Shown here: positions 1 through 11,800 of the stretch, one piece after another | Layout: every line of letters starts with the position of its first letter | Numbering within the stretch: position 1 is the first letter of the stretch | Program-made: the position numbers and the translations under genes | The notes under the pieces: generated by a model | What the model saw: the letters and a program-made list of their open reading frames with translations, nothing else | What the model was told of the DNA's origin: nothing | Databases searched by the model: none | Assembly (NCBI RefSeq): GCF_010015445.1 | Contig: NC_053114.1 | Coordinates: forward strand, 14,829,224-14,893,223 | Direction: 5' to 3' | DNA length: 64,000 bases | Source of the DNA: Perca fluviatilis | Taxonomy: Eukaryota > Chordata > Actinopteri > Perciformes > Percidae

Positions 1-2590
1 ATTTTCAAAACTCTAAACACAATTAGCACAGCATCAGTCTTTTTTGGCCATACAATTCACATATTTCATGTCTTTTTCACACAATATGCAGTCAGTGAAC
101 ACATTTCCACAATGCTTACATTGTCTTAACAGACAAGCTATACCTCCCAACAAAATGATGGATTGTTTGTGTAGTATTTACGAACGTTAACACACAACAT
201 CCCACAATAGCAAAAACTATTATCCAAACCTTAGATACAGTATAAAAACATCTGCTTCTGCAATGATATTAGTTCAAAAACAACATATCTCAGCTGAAAA
301 AAAAAAAAAAAAGACAATTGAAAAATTGACACACAGCTGATTTATGTTGGGTAAAGTGGGCCAACCACAGCTGATTCCAGTCTGGCTTAGACTCAGTGGC
401 AGGGGTTATTTATTTCAATTACTATAAAAGAAGGACTTTGAGGAGTGATGTGTTTGGAAACAGAAACAGAAAAATACAAACACTGTAATGTCTGGACGAA
501 GAAGAGGAAGAGGGAGAAGAGCAGGCCCAGTGAGAGATGGAGGGAGAGGTGCAGAAGCAGTAAGAGATGCAGAAGGAGGTGCAGGTGCAGTGAGAGGAGC
601 AGTGAGAGGAGCAGTGAGAGGAACAGTGAGAGGAGCAGTGAGAGGAGCAGTGAGAGGAGCAGTGAGAAGAACAGTGAGAGGAGCAGTGAGAGGAGCAGTG
701 AGAGGAACAGTGAGAGGAGCAGTGAGAGGAGCAGTGAGAGGAGCAGTGAGAAGAGCAGTGAGAAGAGCAGTGAGAGGAGCAGTGAGAGGAGCAGTGAGAG
801 CAGTGAGAGGAACAGTGAGAGGAGCAGTGAGAGGAACAGTGAGAGGAGCAGTGAGAGGAGCAGGAGGGAGGGCAGTGAGAAGAACAGTGGGAGGAGCAGT
901 GGGAGGCAGGTAAGAGGAACGGTGAGGAGCAGTGAGAGGAGCAGTGAGAGGAACAGTGAGGAGACAGTGAGGGGCAGAGGGAGGAGCAGTGAGAGGAACA
1001 GTGAGAGGAGCAGTGAGAGGAGCAGTGAGAGGAGCAGTGAGAAGAGCAGTGAGGGCAGTGAGAGGAGCAGTGAGAGGAGCAGTGAGAGGAACAGTGAGAG
1101 GAGCAGTGAGAGGAGCAGTGAGAGGAGCAGTGAGAAGAGCAGTGAGAGGAGCAGTGAGAGGAGCAGTGAGAGCAGTGAGAGGAACAGTGAGAGGAGCAGT
1201 GAGAGGAGCAGTGAGAGGAACAGTGAGAGGAGCAGTGAGAGGAACAGTGAGAGGAGCAGTGAGAGGAACAGTGAGAGGAACAGTGGGAGAGAGGAGAGGA
1301 ACAGTGAGAGGAGCAGTGAGAGGAGCAGTGAGAGGAACAGTGAGAGGAGCAGTGAGAGGAACAGTGAGAGGAACAGTGAGAGGAGCAGTGAGAGGAGCAG
1401 TGAGAGGAACAGTGAGAGGAGCAGTGAGAGGAACAGTGAGAGGAACACAGTGAGAGGAGCAGTGAGAGGAGCAGTGAGAGGAGCAGGGCTGGGGAGAAGA
1501 GCAGGCCCAAGGAGAGGGCAAGGTAGAGGTGTAAGAATGCGTGGTGGTGGCATTCCAAGGGCTGCAAGAACAGTAGTCAGTGATGAAATTGGTGCCACTA
1601 TCATTGACCATGTAATCAACCACGGTCTTTCACTAAGAGAGGCTATACACTTATGACAATATGTCCAGGTATAGTGTATATTCAACTCAATGTCCAGTTC
1701 TATAAGCTTTGCACTTTGCAAGTAGATAACCTACACAGTAATAGGTTACAGTACAGTATGATATACAATAATGACATGATATACATAAACTTTGTTTCAG
1801 AGAGTTATGGAATTGGAGACCAACCAGGCCCCTCATGAATTCATTTACATAGATGAGGCAGGATTCAATCTGTCCAAAAGGCGTCAACGTGGACCAAATA
1901 TATTTGGAAAGAGGGCCACAGTTGATGTGCCAGGACAGAGAGGGGCAAACATTACCATGTGTGCAGCAATGGCAAATGCAGGATTACTCCTTCACCAATG
2001 TCAGGTTGGACCCTATAATACCGAGCACCTCCTCGCCTTTCTCGATGATCTCCACCAGCGCCTGGTACCAGAGCAGTTTCTGTTCTATTACTGTATACTG
2101 TGTTTCTACTGTACTTCCTTTAGTAAACAGTAAGGAAAAAACAACCTGATTTGCTTTTTACTGAAATGTGTTGAATGTGAACATTATTGTACATGTGGAC
2201 ATACAGTTCCCAACCAAGAAATTTAGAGTAAAAGGTGGATTGCATGTTTTGCATGCAAATACCTGAAACATAAGTCTATGCAGTTTTTATAATGTCAACA
2301 ATAGCCAGTATTTTGAAACCTGGTGTACCGCGATTGACTGCATGTACCTTGTGAAGTGAAAACAAGTGTTATTCTTTGACAGAATAATTTCATTTTGAGT
2401 CAGATTTCCAGTGTTTTGGTAAAGTCCGTGTGTGCAGAGAAACATGTGTTCTGTCTTGAAATGGAGAGTTAGTATATATTTAACAAAATGTGTTTTTGAG
2501 AAGAAAATTATCCATTTGGCCAGTTGTGTTTTGTAGGTGTCAGTCTGTGTTAAGAGTTTAGAAAAAGTATCTGAAGTATGGGTAAGCGCT
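1..2590 (+). mobile_element. Degenerate Tc1/IS630-like DNA transposon, transposase remnant
   Basis: Two pieces of one transposase are visible on the + strand. The N-terminal piece starts at ATG 488 (MSGRRRGRGRRAGP, Arg/Gly-rich), runs through a long minisatellite and resumes near 1550-1655 with the helix-turn-helix start (SDEIGATIIDHVINHG). The second piece, about 1795-2085, carries the DDE-3 core motif FIYIDEAGFN, whose Asp is the first catalytic residue, and GQRGANITMCAA. The acceptor-like sequence at 1799 suggests an intron between the pieces. The middle of the protein and the second and third catalytic acidic residues are missing, so the copy is dead. A second fragment of the same family lies at 36651-36860. 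The outer limits are approximate; the first bases of the window (AAACTCTAAACACAA) resemble the end of such an element in reverse. Confidence 0.6.
591..1487 (+). repeat. 12-bp minisatellite (GAGAGGAGCAGT)n inside transposase N-terminus
   Basis: About 900 bp of tandem GAGAGGAGCAGT and its variants (GAGAGGAACAGT, GAGAAGAGCAGT) with a few partial units. Because the unit is a multiple of three and carries no stop codon in most frames, it is open in several frames on both strands. The transposase frame reads Gly-Ala-Val-Arg / Gly-Thr-Val-Arg; another reads Ser-Ser-Glu-Arg. The array continues the Arg/Gly-rich N-terminus of the transposase at both edges, so it looks like an expansion of that coding repeat. 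Confidence 0.9.
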
Positions 2591-3090
2591 TGTTAGCGAT
2601 TGAAAAAAACTGTAACATAGTTTAGCAGCAAAATTTACAGAACAGTAAAACTGATAAATGATTGGGCATATACTGTATACTACACTGATTGGTGTAATAT
2701 GCATACCAGCAGTGGTAACACAATCACTCTAATCCCTCATTTAAGGAAATGTCAGTAGGCTACCTCATTGTGCCAATATTTAATTACAAGTAATGATAAT
2801 AATAATAATAGTAATACATTTATTTTAAACTGTTAAGTAGGCCTAAAAAAAAAAGAGTAGCCTATTGTCTGCAAAATGCACTCAAAAAAGTAATAGTACA
2901 AAAATTGATGTCCCCTGTCAGTATTATTTCCATATATTGGGTAGTTTCATCTACAACAATGTATCAATCATATACATTATTTTAATGTTCTGTATGTAGA
3001 GTATGCTATTAGTGTGCACGGTATAGCTGTTAAAAGTGACAATACACAAAGTAGGCTACAATTAAGTGCATGAAAATTGTACTTTAGCAA
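2140..3090. other. Gene-free AT-rich stretch
   Basis: No coding signal, RNA gene or recognisable repeat edge is seen here apart from short A- and TAA-rich runs. It probably contains the worn 3' part of the transposon that begins upstream. Confidence 0.4.
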
Positions 3091-3421
3091 AGCACTGAGT
3101 GAATATACTTGCCTGCATGCTAGCAGCCCCCTTTTATTTGTGTACCACTTGGCATGGTTCCATTACCTTTGGGACATTAATCCCAATTAACAGCTCCACA
3201 TCAGCATCAATTACAGGAATTTCCACAGAGCTTAAGTGTGGCCAAGCACTTAACTCTTCCTGTCGTGGAATGTTGTCACAAATCACAGGCATCTTACACT
3301 GGGAGTACACTTCAGGCAATTCAAAGTAGGCGTTACCATTAAGTGCAGTGCAGCTATCTCCAGTCCTGAGATAACATGACTGTCGACAAACTTTTCTTGA
3401 TTCTTGCTCTGGGGGGAATTA

Positions 3422-3535
3422 CTGGAATTGTTGGGTCTTTGTAAATTATAGAGTGTGGTCTAGACTTACTCTATCTATAAAGTGTCTTGAGATAACTCTT
3501 GTTATGATTTGATACTATAATTGAATTGAATTGAT
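3422..3535 (+). repeat. Interspersed repeat tail (GAATTGAATTG family)
   Basis: It has the block ACTGGAATTGTTGGGTCT, then GTCTTGAGATAACTCTTG, then TTTGATACTATAATTGAATTG. Similar tails occur at 28867-28938 and, inverted, at 55800-55925, so this is a dispersed family. The exact class (SINE or LINE 3' end) cannot be settled by eye. Confidence 0.6.
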
Positions 3536-3667
3536 TCATAGTCCTTAGCAGGATTTTGGCACTCCTTCCTTTGACCTTTAGCTCCCTAATGAGTTGCTCA
3601 GAGCAGAAAGTGGCTGTGCTGCCAGGATCTAAAAATGCATATGTGGTTAGCATTTTGCTGCCTTTCT

Positions 3668-3702
3668 TATATATATATATATATATATCTTATATATACA
3701 TG

Positions 3703-3780
<78 letters not shown>

Positions 3781-3786
3781 TATTTA
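3668..3786. repeat. TA dinucleotide microsatellite
   Basis: Nearly pure (TA)n with short ATGTATG interruptions, followed by a TGTGTATG-rich edge. It splits the retrotransposon relic between its gag-like and protease-like parts. Confidence 0.95.
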
Positions 3787-4500
3787 ATATGTGTGTGTAT
3801 ATGTGTGTATGTATACTATATGTTAGGCTAATGTATGAAACTCTCCTTTGGGTCGTATTCCAAATGCTCCATATCCCCCTGTCTGGTTTGGAGGTGTGGG
3901 CTTTTGGGGTGACCAAGGAGATGTAACTGCTTGAGCGAAGGCTGCGGGTGGGTAAACATTTAGGCTGTGCCTCCATATGTCTCTGCCTCCTGTTGGTGGT
4001 TGATTGAATTGATGCTTTGAACTTTGTGGAACAAATTCCATAGCAGGGAGTCTTTGCTGTTCAAACTGCAATTCCTTTTTCTGTCGGATTTGCTCCTCCT
4101 GAGCATCCAGCTCATGTTTTTCTTTAAGGGCAGCTGCCTTAGCAAGGAGAGCAGCCCTTTCCGCCTCTGCTTTTAGGCATGCAGAAGAAATTGAAGATCT
4201 TGAAGACCTATGACTGTTACGGCCAGTTGATGAGCCTGTTTTACCACCAACATTAGAAACGCTGTCACCTGGACCAATATCATCAGTGACCACAGTTGTG
4301 GCTGGTGCAGTTTTGAGCACAGTTTTGTTTAGTGCAGCATCATCATCGTCACCATCATCATCGTCACCATCATCATTGTCCCTTTTGTCAAGCAACCACT
4401 TTTCCATGTTTTGTACTATTGCTTTATTGGTGTGCATTTGGGTTTCAAACCATTTAGTTTTGACATTTCATCCTCAGTACGGTGTTCATTTTAAGACATC

Positions 4501-5180
4501 CAGAGATCTCAGACTCAGGTGTCAGACTCAAACGAAAAGGCATCAGGTCTCGGATGAAAAGGCATCAGGTCACAGGCGAATCGGCATCGTAGTAGTCTTA
4601 AAAGTCACTCAGTCTCAGAAAAACCTCATTAGCTCTCGGAAAAGTCAAGTCTATGAAAGTCAAGTGTCAGACCAAAAAGCGTCATGTCTCAGAAAAATCT
4701 CCCTCAGCTGAAACTTCTTCAAACCAAACGGCCTCAGCGTCGGAAAAACCTCTGTCAGCCTGAGACAAAACTTTGTCAGAAAAAAGTTGTCAGAGATAAC
4801 GTTGCCCAGATGAGGGAGCTGTTGACTAGCTTTCCTAATTAGCTAAAGTAGATAGCAGCTTTTACGGTGAATACCCAGTCTCACAGCAGTTCGTGAAATG
4901 TTCACGTAATTTAATCTTTTGATTTGTGTAGCCTACACGACACGTTTATTTCGTTTTTATTTTAGTTTTTTTCTGACGCTGAGGCCTTTTGGTCTAAGGC
5001 TGACAGAGGTTTTTCTGACGCTGAGGCTGTTTGGTTTGAAGCAGTTTCACCTTAGGGAGATTTTTCTGAGACATGACGCTTTTTTGGTCTGACACTTGAC
5101 TTAATAGACTTTTCTGAGACTCACGACTTCCGGTCCGAGGACGTTTTTTTTCCGAGACCTAATGCTGTTTTGTCTGAAGA
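4501..5180. repeat. Large imperfect inverted repeat (hairpin)
   Basis: The left arm (about 4610-4785) and the reverse complement of the right arm (about 4975-5140) match over roughly 130-150 bp, for example GTCAAGTGTCAGACCAAAAA and CTTCAAACCAAACGGCCTC. The arms are built of short cryptic repeats (TCAGAAAAACCTC, GGCATCAGGTC). The spacer holds ACCCAGTCTCACAGCAGTTCGTG, and a second copy of that block lies just outside the right arm at 5188. This looks like a non-autonomous foldback element or tandem elements in opposite orientation. Confidence 0.75.
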
Positions 5181-5260
5181 TGACCAACCCAGTCTCACGG
5201 CAGTTCGTGATACACACAACGTCACGTAATTTAATTTATCTACGGACACGTTTATCTTGG
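4874..5260 (+). repeat. Direct repeat pair (CCCAGTCTCAC block)
   Basis: Two copies, at about 4875-4960 and 5188-5260, share ACCCAGTCTCACRGCAGTTCGTG, TCACGTAATTTAAT and GACACGTTTAT. They flank the right arm of the hairpin and may be the edges of a repeated module. Confidence 0.7.
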
Positions 5261-5971
5261 TTTTTTTCGTGTGGGTCAGCACGTATTTTAAACTAATGTA
5301 TTTCAATGGGAAGCATCTTTCGTGATCACAGCATGATTCCTTCTGCCAGTCAGGCTGCAGCAGAGAAGCTGTTTAAAGCTTTGCTATTATTGGTATTTTT
5401 AGCCCAATAACCGCTGTTTTAATCAACATTTATTCACCAGATCGTATCATGGTTTATATGGATTTCTTTTAATGTTGTTATTTCGGTCTATTTTGGCCAG
5501 GGAAGCTGGATTGCTTTGTTGTTTATTGCTATTTTTAAAACTATAACGCTACATCAATCAAAATTTATTTAGATGTTATCATGGTATTCATTTTTTTATT
5601 TTAATAATATTATTTCAGTCTTATTATTGGTGAAATATTACAGTATGCTGAGCTGGGCGCATTCAAAGCCGATATCCCACAATGCAATGCGGGCATTCAT
5701 ATCAGAGAATCGGACAGCGATCAGCAGGTCTTTAACGACAATATCGCTTCAATGTACATAAATACAGTCAGTGGCTTTGTCACTAGCAACAACACATGGC
5801 TCAGCTTTGTTCCAGTAAGTTATGCACGTAATAACGTTTTTAAAAAAATCTGCAAAATATTCCAGAAGTGACATAGTACTGCTCGGTGTCTGTGAAAGAT
5901 TGCTGCACGTTGTTACGTGAGAATTTATACAATAAAAATACCAATAATGAAAAAATAGTGTTTTATGTTAA

Positions 5972-6638
5972 AGCGCCCATATTATACTCATTTTCAGGTT
6001 CACAATTGTATTTTAAGGTTGTACCAGAATAGGTTTACATGGTTTAATTTTCAAAAAACACCATATTGTTGTTGTACTGCACAGCTCTCTCTCACTGCTG
6101 TAGATCCTCTTTTCACCTGGTTTCTGTTTTAGCTACAGAGTGAGACCTCTTTTCTTCTTCTTCTTCTTCTGTACTATCTTTGATTGCACTTGCACATGCT
6201 CAGTAGCTCAGATGTAGATCATGTCAGGTAGCTAGCTCTATAGAAATAAAAGACAGGCTGTTTCTCCAACTTCAGTCAGTTACAAGGCAGGATTAGCTTC
6301 TAAATGAGGGCGCACATGTAAGTAGTTCTTTTGTAGATTATGGTGAACTTGTGTGTGTTGTAGCAGTGCTTTGCTATTGAGAACGAGGTACCATGCTAGT
6401 GTTAGCATACGAGCTAACGGTTGCGGTTAGCCAGCTCATTTCAGATTGTGACGTCACAGTCCGAGCCGATTTTGAACAGATCACCAGGAGACTGAAGGCA
6501 GGACACATTCAGAAACCGTATCTCACTCAGAACAGCATGGATGGATTTTTTTCAAAGTTTGTATGTGTGTGGAAGCACCAGAGACACAAAAGAACACCCC
6601 AAATCCCAGAAAAAGTGTTTTTTCATAATATGGGCACT
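5972..6638. mobile_element. MITE with TTAA target-site duplication
   Basis: Terminal inverted repeats AGCGCCCATATTAT and ATAATATGGGCACTTT are flanked on both sides by TTAA (5968-5971 and 6639-6642). There is no coding capacity. TTAA duplications point to the piggyBac or Kolobok superfamilies. The TIR resembles that of the 37379-37843 element. Confidence 0.8.
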
Positions 6639-6649
6639 TTAAGTACTTT

Positions 6650-7290
6650 GATTTGCCTTGTCGCACAAAAATACTAGGCCTATATAAAAAACCTACAGTT
6701 GAGTGTTTAGAAATACAGCCTAATGGCTTGCTTGACTAATTGGCATTTGTTTTGACTTGTACTGTTGTGAAAAACAAAAAATGAACTATATACAAAGAGA
6801 ATCATTTTTAATTTTATTTTACATGCATTGTTATTTAAAAACGCAATTTTCTACTTTTGCAGTTGATGAATATTAATAGCAAAGACTAAAGGGGAAAAAA
6901 AAACATGAGCATATTTATGCGTGGGACTTAGTTTGATTTAAAAGCACACTGCATTATTAGATGTTTTAAATAAATTACTTTGTTGAAATAACAATTTATG
7001 GTAGGCCTAACATATTGATTATTATATTATATCAATCACCGTGGTTACAGCTTGTAGCCATCCTAACCTTTGTAGCCTTTACTGAGACTACCTTTTCAAA
7101 ATTAAGAAGGGACTAGTTTTAGGAAGCATTTTCAGGAAATTAAAAGGATAAGCAGATTGTTGCCGAGGTTTTTGTTCACAAAGTAATATGTATATAGCTT
7201 TGTATGGGTATGTGTACATATACAAAATGTGTTATGGCATTTTTGGCACACTTCTACCTCAGCCTATACGACATAAATAATAAATAATAA
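6650..7290. other. Gene-free stretch
   Basis: AT-rich sequence without ORFs of interest. Short TTATTATTAT runs near 7285-7310 lead into the LINE fragment downstream. Confidence 0.4.
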
Positions 7291-7399
7291 TTATTATTAT
7301 TATTATAATTATAACTTTTACTTATATAGCGCCTTTCATGAAACCCTAGGACACTTTTTAATAATAATTACATAATTACAGGGGCTATACTAAAGGAGG

Positions 7400-7875
7400 T
7401 TGTAGGCTGTGGTAAAAAGGTGGTGTTTCAGGAGTTTTTTTTTTAAATGTCCAGGGATGTAGCATTTCGGATATCTGCAGGGAGGGTGTTCCAGAGGGAT
7501 GGGGCTGCAACACTAAAGGCTCTGTCTCCGAAAGTACAGAGTCTGGTGTGGGGAATGGAGAGCAGGCCAGCGTCTGATAACCGGGGGTTTCTGGCAGGTC
7601 GGAGAGGTACTGCGGGGCCAGGGAATGAAGGGATTTGTAGGTGAGGAGGATTTTATATTTGATGCAGGACTTACTTGGGAGTCAGTGAAGGTGGATGAGG
7701 GTTGGGGTGATGTGCTGCCACGTCTTGGTGTGGGTGAGGACCCTGGCGGCAGAGTTTTGGACATACTGGAGCCTGATTAGGGTTTTGCTGGGGACCCCAG
7801 ACAGAACTCCATTGCAGTAGTCCAAACGGGAGGTAATGAAAGCACGTATGAGGGTTTCCATATAATATAAGAATC
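7400..7875 (-). pseudogene. L2-type LINE reverse transcriptase fragment
   Basis: Read on the - strand from 7862, the sequence gives TSRLDYCNGVLSGVPSKTL, then LQYVQNSAARVLTHT, HITPTLIHLH and SLAPQYLSDL. This is the signature C-terminal part of L2/CR1-clade reverse transcriptases. A stop codon replaces the usual Trp after 'LIHLH', and frames shift further on, so this is a 5'-truncated dead copy. Confidence 0.85.
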
Positions 7876-8467
7876 TGTGACATGCTGATAAAACACTAAT
7901 CAGTAGAAAGACAAGTTACCTGCATCAGTTATATTCATTTATTCAAGCATAGCTTTAATACAGCCTTAATAGGCAGAGTGAGACAATTTATTCTTTCCTT
8001 TCTTTCATATGATGAATTCAGGGATTTAAAATTTTGTCATGAAATTAATGGGGACACTGAATGTCACACTGAGAGCAATGAAAAAACTGTGTTCAGCTTG
8101 AAAAGTCATTCTTGATTTTGACTTTGACCAGTGGCAGGAGTTATGCCCCCCAGCATTTACAAGTCCCTATTATCACATGACCAAAATTCCATACATAGGT
8201 ATGTAATAACTAAACCATCTTCATGACAACTGAGCAACTCTACTGTTTCTGCGGAGGACCAGAAAATGTGGTTGAAACACCAAGTAAGTCTGAACTTTTC
8301 TGTCAGGCCATGTGGGAATGAGATTGAAAGTGGCAATATATAGAAACAAGTTTTGTAAAATTAAGCAAAAAAAGCCATACATGAAATTGACATAGTTATG
8401 GAAGCGATATACTGCACAACAAACAAGACTGTATTATCTTTTGTCATTTTTGTATGTTTTTTCTTAC

Positions 8468-8837
8468 CTGTGCAGACAACACCAGCAACTGAGCTTGTGT
8501 TGCAAGTTTTGTCTCTAAATGGTCTTTGTGGGCACTGACTCAGTGTTGACTCGAATCCATTGCATTCAATTTGATCAATCCAGGTCTGTCCCGTGCCATG
8601 GCCATACTCTGGTATACTATACTATACTGGTACTATATATAGTATATATATATATATATACAGTATATACTGGTATACTGGTAATTTTATGAGTCTTCCT
8701 GCAGTCTAGCTGTCTGCACACCACATTTGCATCATTCAAATCCCAGGATACACCACACACATTCCCCCATTGGCCTTTGTTGTAGAACTCCACTCTTCCA
8801 GCACATTGACTGGGCCCATCAGACAACTTCACATTAC
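8468..8837 (-). pseudogene. SRCR exon 7 (subtype A), interrupted by AT microsatellite
   Basis: The first half gives [20 protein letters not shown] to VVCRQLDC. The second half gives [16 protein letters not shown] to SVAGVVCT before a GTAAG donor. Between them, 8611-8690 is an AGTATA/TATATA repeat containing a stop codon in the domain frame. The acceptor TCATTTCCAG is intact, so the exon is recognisable but not translatable through. Confidence 0.8.
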
Positions 8838-11800
8838 CTGGAAATGACAGTTGTTATATGAATTTACAGTCCAACTTTGGCGTTTGTTTTTATTTGTGTA
8901 CTTTTTTGGTAAAAGTTGTAATTACCTAAAAGAAGAAATTGAAGTTTTAATTATTGTGCCGTGATAGCGCCCCCATAAGTGTTCCAACATTGTTAGTTGT
9001 TGCTGGGTCTAGTGTTAATTTTGTTTTTTTAATTCAGTCTTAGTCTTAGTCTTGTGCCAAATGTCCTTGTTAGTTTTAGTCATATTTAGTCATTCACATA
9101 TCTTTTTTTGTTAGTCAAGTTTTAGTCAACTAAAAGTCTCGTCATTTTAGTCTAGTTTTAGTCAAAAGAGAACTCAAGGTATCTTAGTCAAGTTTTAGTC
9201 AAAACATTTTAGTCTTTTTTTAAATAACAAATTATTTCTGAGATTATTTCTGATAACCATTTCAGTGAAATAGTTATATAAAAATAAATTATATGAAGTT
9301 ATATAAATATCAAGCCTCTTCCTTATTTCACCAGTAAATTCTTGTTAAACGACAAAAACAACCACTGAATGGGAAAATGGTATTTTACAATAACATTGAA
9401 CGCAGCAAGAGGCAGGCGAGGTGAGTTTGAGGTGAACGCAACATATGTGTTGTTTTTCAGACAACGGCAGCTGCACACTGTCGTACGTCCCGCTGATGGA
9501 ATCCTCTACAATACAGTCAAATTTTGACAGCGTTTAGCTGTCAGCATTTTAACCGTTTAACCGGGACAATTTCATAGTGGTTGGTGTAAACTGGGACATT
9601 TTAGCGTCCCGACAGGCTTTTGTTGGGACTTGGGACAAGCAACTTAAAATTGGGACTGTCCCAGTCAAACCAGGACGTCTGGTCACCCTACTTTAAAGTC
9701 CTGGTAAAGCAAAAATAAATGTGTGTTCTGAGGCTGTGACCTCACAGGAAAATGTGTTATTAACCACCCAGCCAAATCTCAATGACTAAAAGAAATTGAC
9801 ACGTGTATAAAATTAGGTTTCAAAATTAGGTTTCAAAATTGTGAAAAATAAGCAGTTCTCTATGCTCTAAGACAAGAGGTGCCAACACATGGGCCACTGC
9901 TCATTGGCAGACTCTCATTGCAGCTGTGTTAGTTCGCTAACACATGAGAGGCATATGAGGGGAATTCAAATTTCAATTCAACTTCAAGGCTTACCTGAAC
10001 ATTCGACAGATGCCTCTTCAAAGCGATCGTGCCCAGTCCTGACATATTCTCTCAGTGTGCACAGTGTGAGGGAGCTCTCTCTACCACTACAACTGATCGT
10101 ATACCCTCTTGGACGTCTGCCCTGACCATATGATCCTGAGAACTTGACAGGATCTCCACAATTCATCTCTCTGCACACCACTGCAGCTTCATTCCTTCCC
10201 CAGTTAAGATTATATGCTGCTGACACATTGGCCACCATGGTAGAACTCCACCCTGCCTGAGCACTGGTCAGTCCCATTGATCAGAGATGAGAGACTCAGC
10301 CATTAGTTAGTTTGTGGTTTGGACACGTTTGAAAAGAATAGCTGGTTAATTCCAATTGTATGTGATATTCTGATTGATATTGTAGCAGAAACAACTATGA
10401 TATTATTATTGACAATAATCAGCAAAATAGTCATTTGAGGCATTAGGGGCGGCGGATAAATTTAAGCATAAAAAGTAGGGATGCACCGAATTCAGGACTT
10501 GGGTTCGGATTCGGCCAGAATATTGGGCCTTTTTTTTCCACCGAACCGAACCCTACACTTGCACTACACGCGCTACGCTGGTCGACATAATGACGCCGCC
10601 GTTGATTGTGGAAGGTGTTTACGTAGGTGGACCGTTCAATGCAGTAGGCTGTGAGAAAGTGAAAATGGAACTTGTGAGCAGAAAAAGTGTTGTTTGGCAG
10701 TGTAAAAAAGGCCATGCCCTGTGCATGCATTCCCATTATCTATCCACTGTGCCTGATCATGCGCTCTGCATGTGAACTCTGTTTACCCACACTGAAGACG
10801 CCCCTGAATGCGGCAGCGAGAGACTCACATGGAGGAACAGACACACTCGCACGGAGAAGCAGACATCAGCTGGACTTGAGTTTGGACTGCCCCGATTTCT
10901 GATGGACAGTTCCGTCTAGTGTGTGCTTCCATGGAAATAACCACACACACAGAAACACAAGCACCCTGGACTCTGCATCTCCTTTCTCCCACACTCTCAC
11001 CTGAACATAGAAATAGTGTCCTGACCCGACACCCTGAAGTGGTTGTTGCCACACCTATTAAACCATATTTACACATTCTCTCATTCAGGCAGAAGTTTCA
11101 GTCAAAAGAAGGCGATTCAAGTCGAGCTACATGTTCAATTTGCAATGCCGATTTGTCTCGTGGTGGCAAAGACCCTAAACAATACACAACATCGCCGCTG
11201 TTAAAACATTTGCGTATGAAACAATACGAATTGTGCATGAAGGAATCTACAGACAGCAGCCAAAATGCAGCAACTTCAGATACGGCAAAGGAAGGACAGT
11301 CACATGTAAAAACTTGTGTTAACCAGACAGCGCCTCTCCCGGGCAAATGAGTCTTCCTACAGTGGGAGCGGAGCGACCGAACGGCCGGCTGCTGCTCGTT
11401 AGCTAACGTTAGCTTTCTAATTTCACCCACCCAACATGACTTCATCATACACTGGTTAGCGAAGATTTGCCAAACAAAATTGTCACTCATCTGGCGATAG
11501 CGATGTTCTTTCCTACGATGTGAAAAGAGCGTGTGAATTCAACATTAAGTTGTTACATTTAACTATTTTAGAGGCTGTGGATGTTGTTTACTTCATTAAT
11601 GTGTTTACTGTGTTAATGGACTGAGGTTGGGAGTAGGATTCGGTATTCGGTTTCGGATTCGGCAGAGGATTTGGTAGTCGGCCGAACCCCAAAAATCTGG
11701 ATTCGGTGCATCCCTAATAAAAAGGGATAAATGAAGTAAATAACATGCTAACAATAACCAAGATGATACCTGAGCACACCACACTGGCATCTTCCCCATG

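Larger units (their letters stand above)
3099..4437 (-). mobile_element. BEL/Pao-like LTR retrotransposon relic (gag-pol fragment)
   Basis: Three pieces in the right order on the - strand. 4437-3823 is a gag-like segment with an Asp-rich stretch and a Lys/Glu-rich coiled-coil-like part (AEAERAALLAKAAALKEKHE). 3653-3530 holds an aspartic protease motif (FLDPGSTATFC). 3319-3134 holds the Pao-type pol segment following the protease (IDADVELLIGINVPK). The DPGST protease start and the DVELLIG motif are typical of BEL/Pao elements. The copy is interrupted by a TA microsatellite and by a short interspersed repeat tail at 3422-3535. Reverse transcriptase, integrase and LTRs are not seen, so this is a dead fragment. 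Confidence 0.65.

Noticed and set aside
591..1487. CRISPR-like regular repeats
   Set aside because: Units are contiguous 12-mers without unique spacers, in a vertebrate genome.
393..1721. Reading frames of about 400 codons on both strands (Leu/Ser-rich, Ser/Glu/Arg-rich)
   Set aside because: They are read-throughs of the 12-bp minisatellite; three frames on one strand are open at once, so openness is a property of the unit and not of selection.
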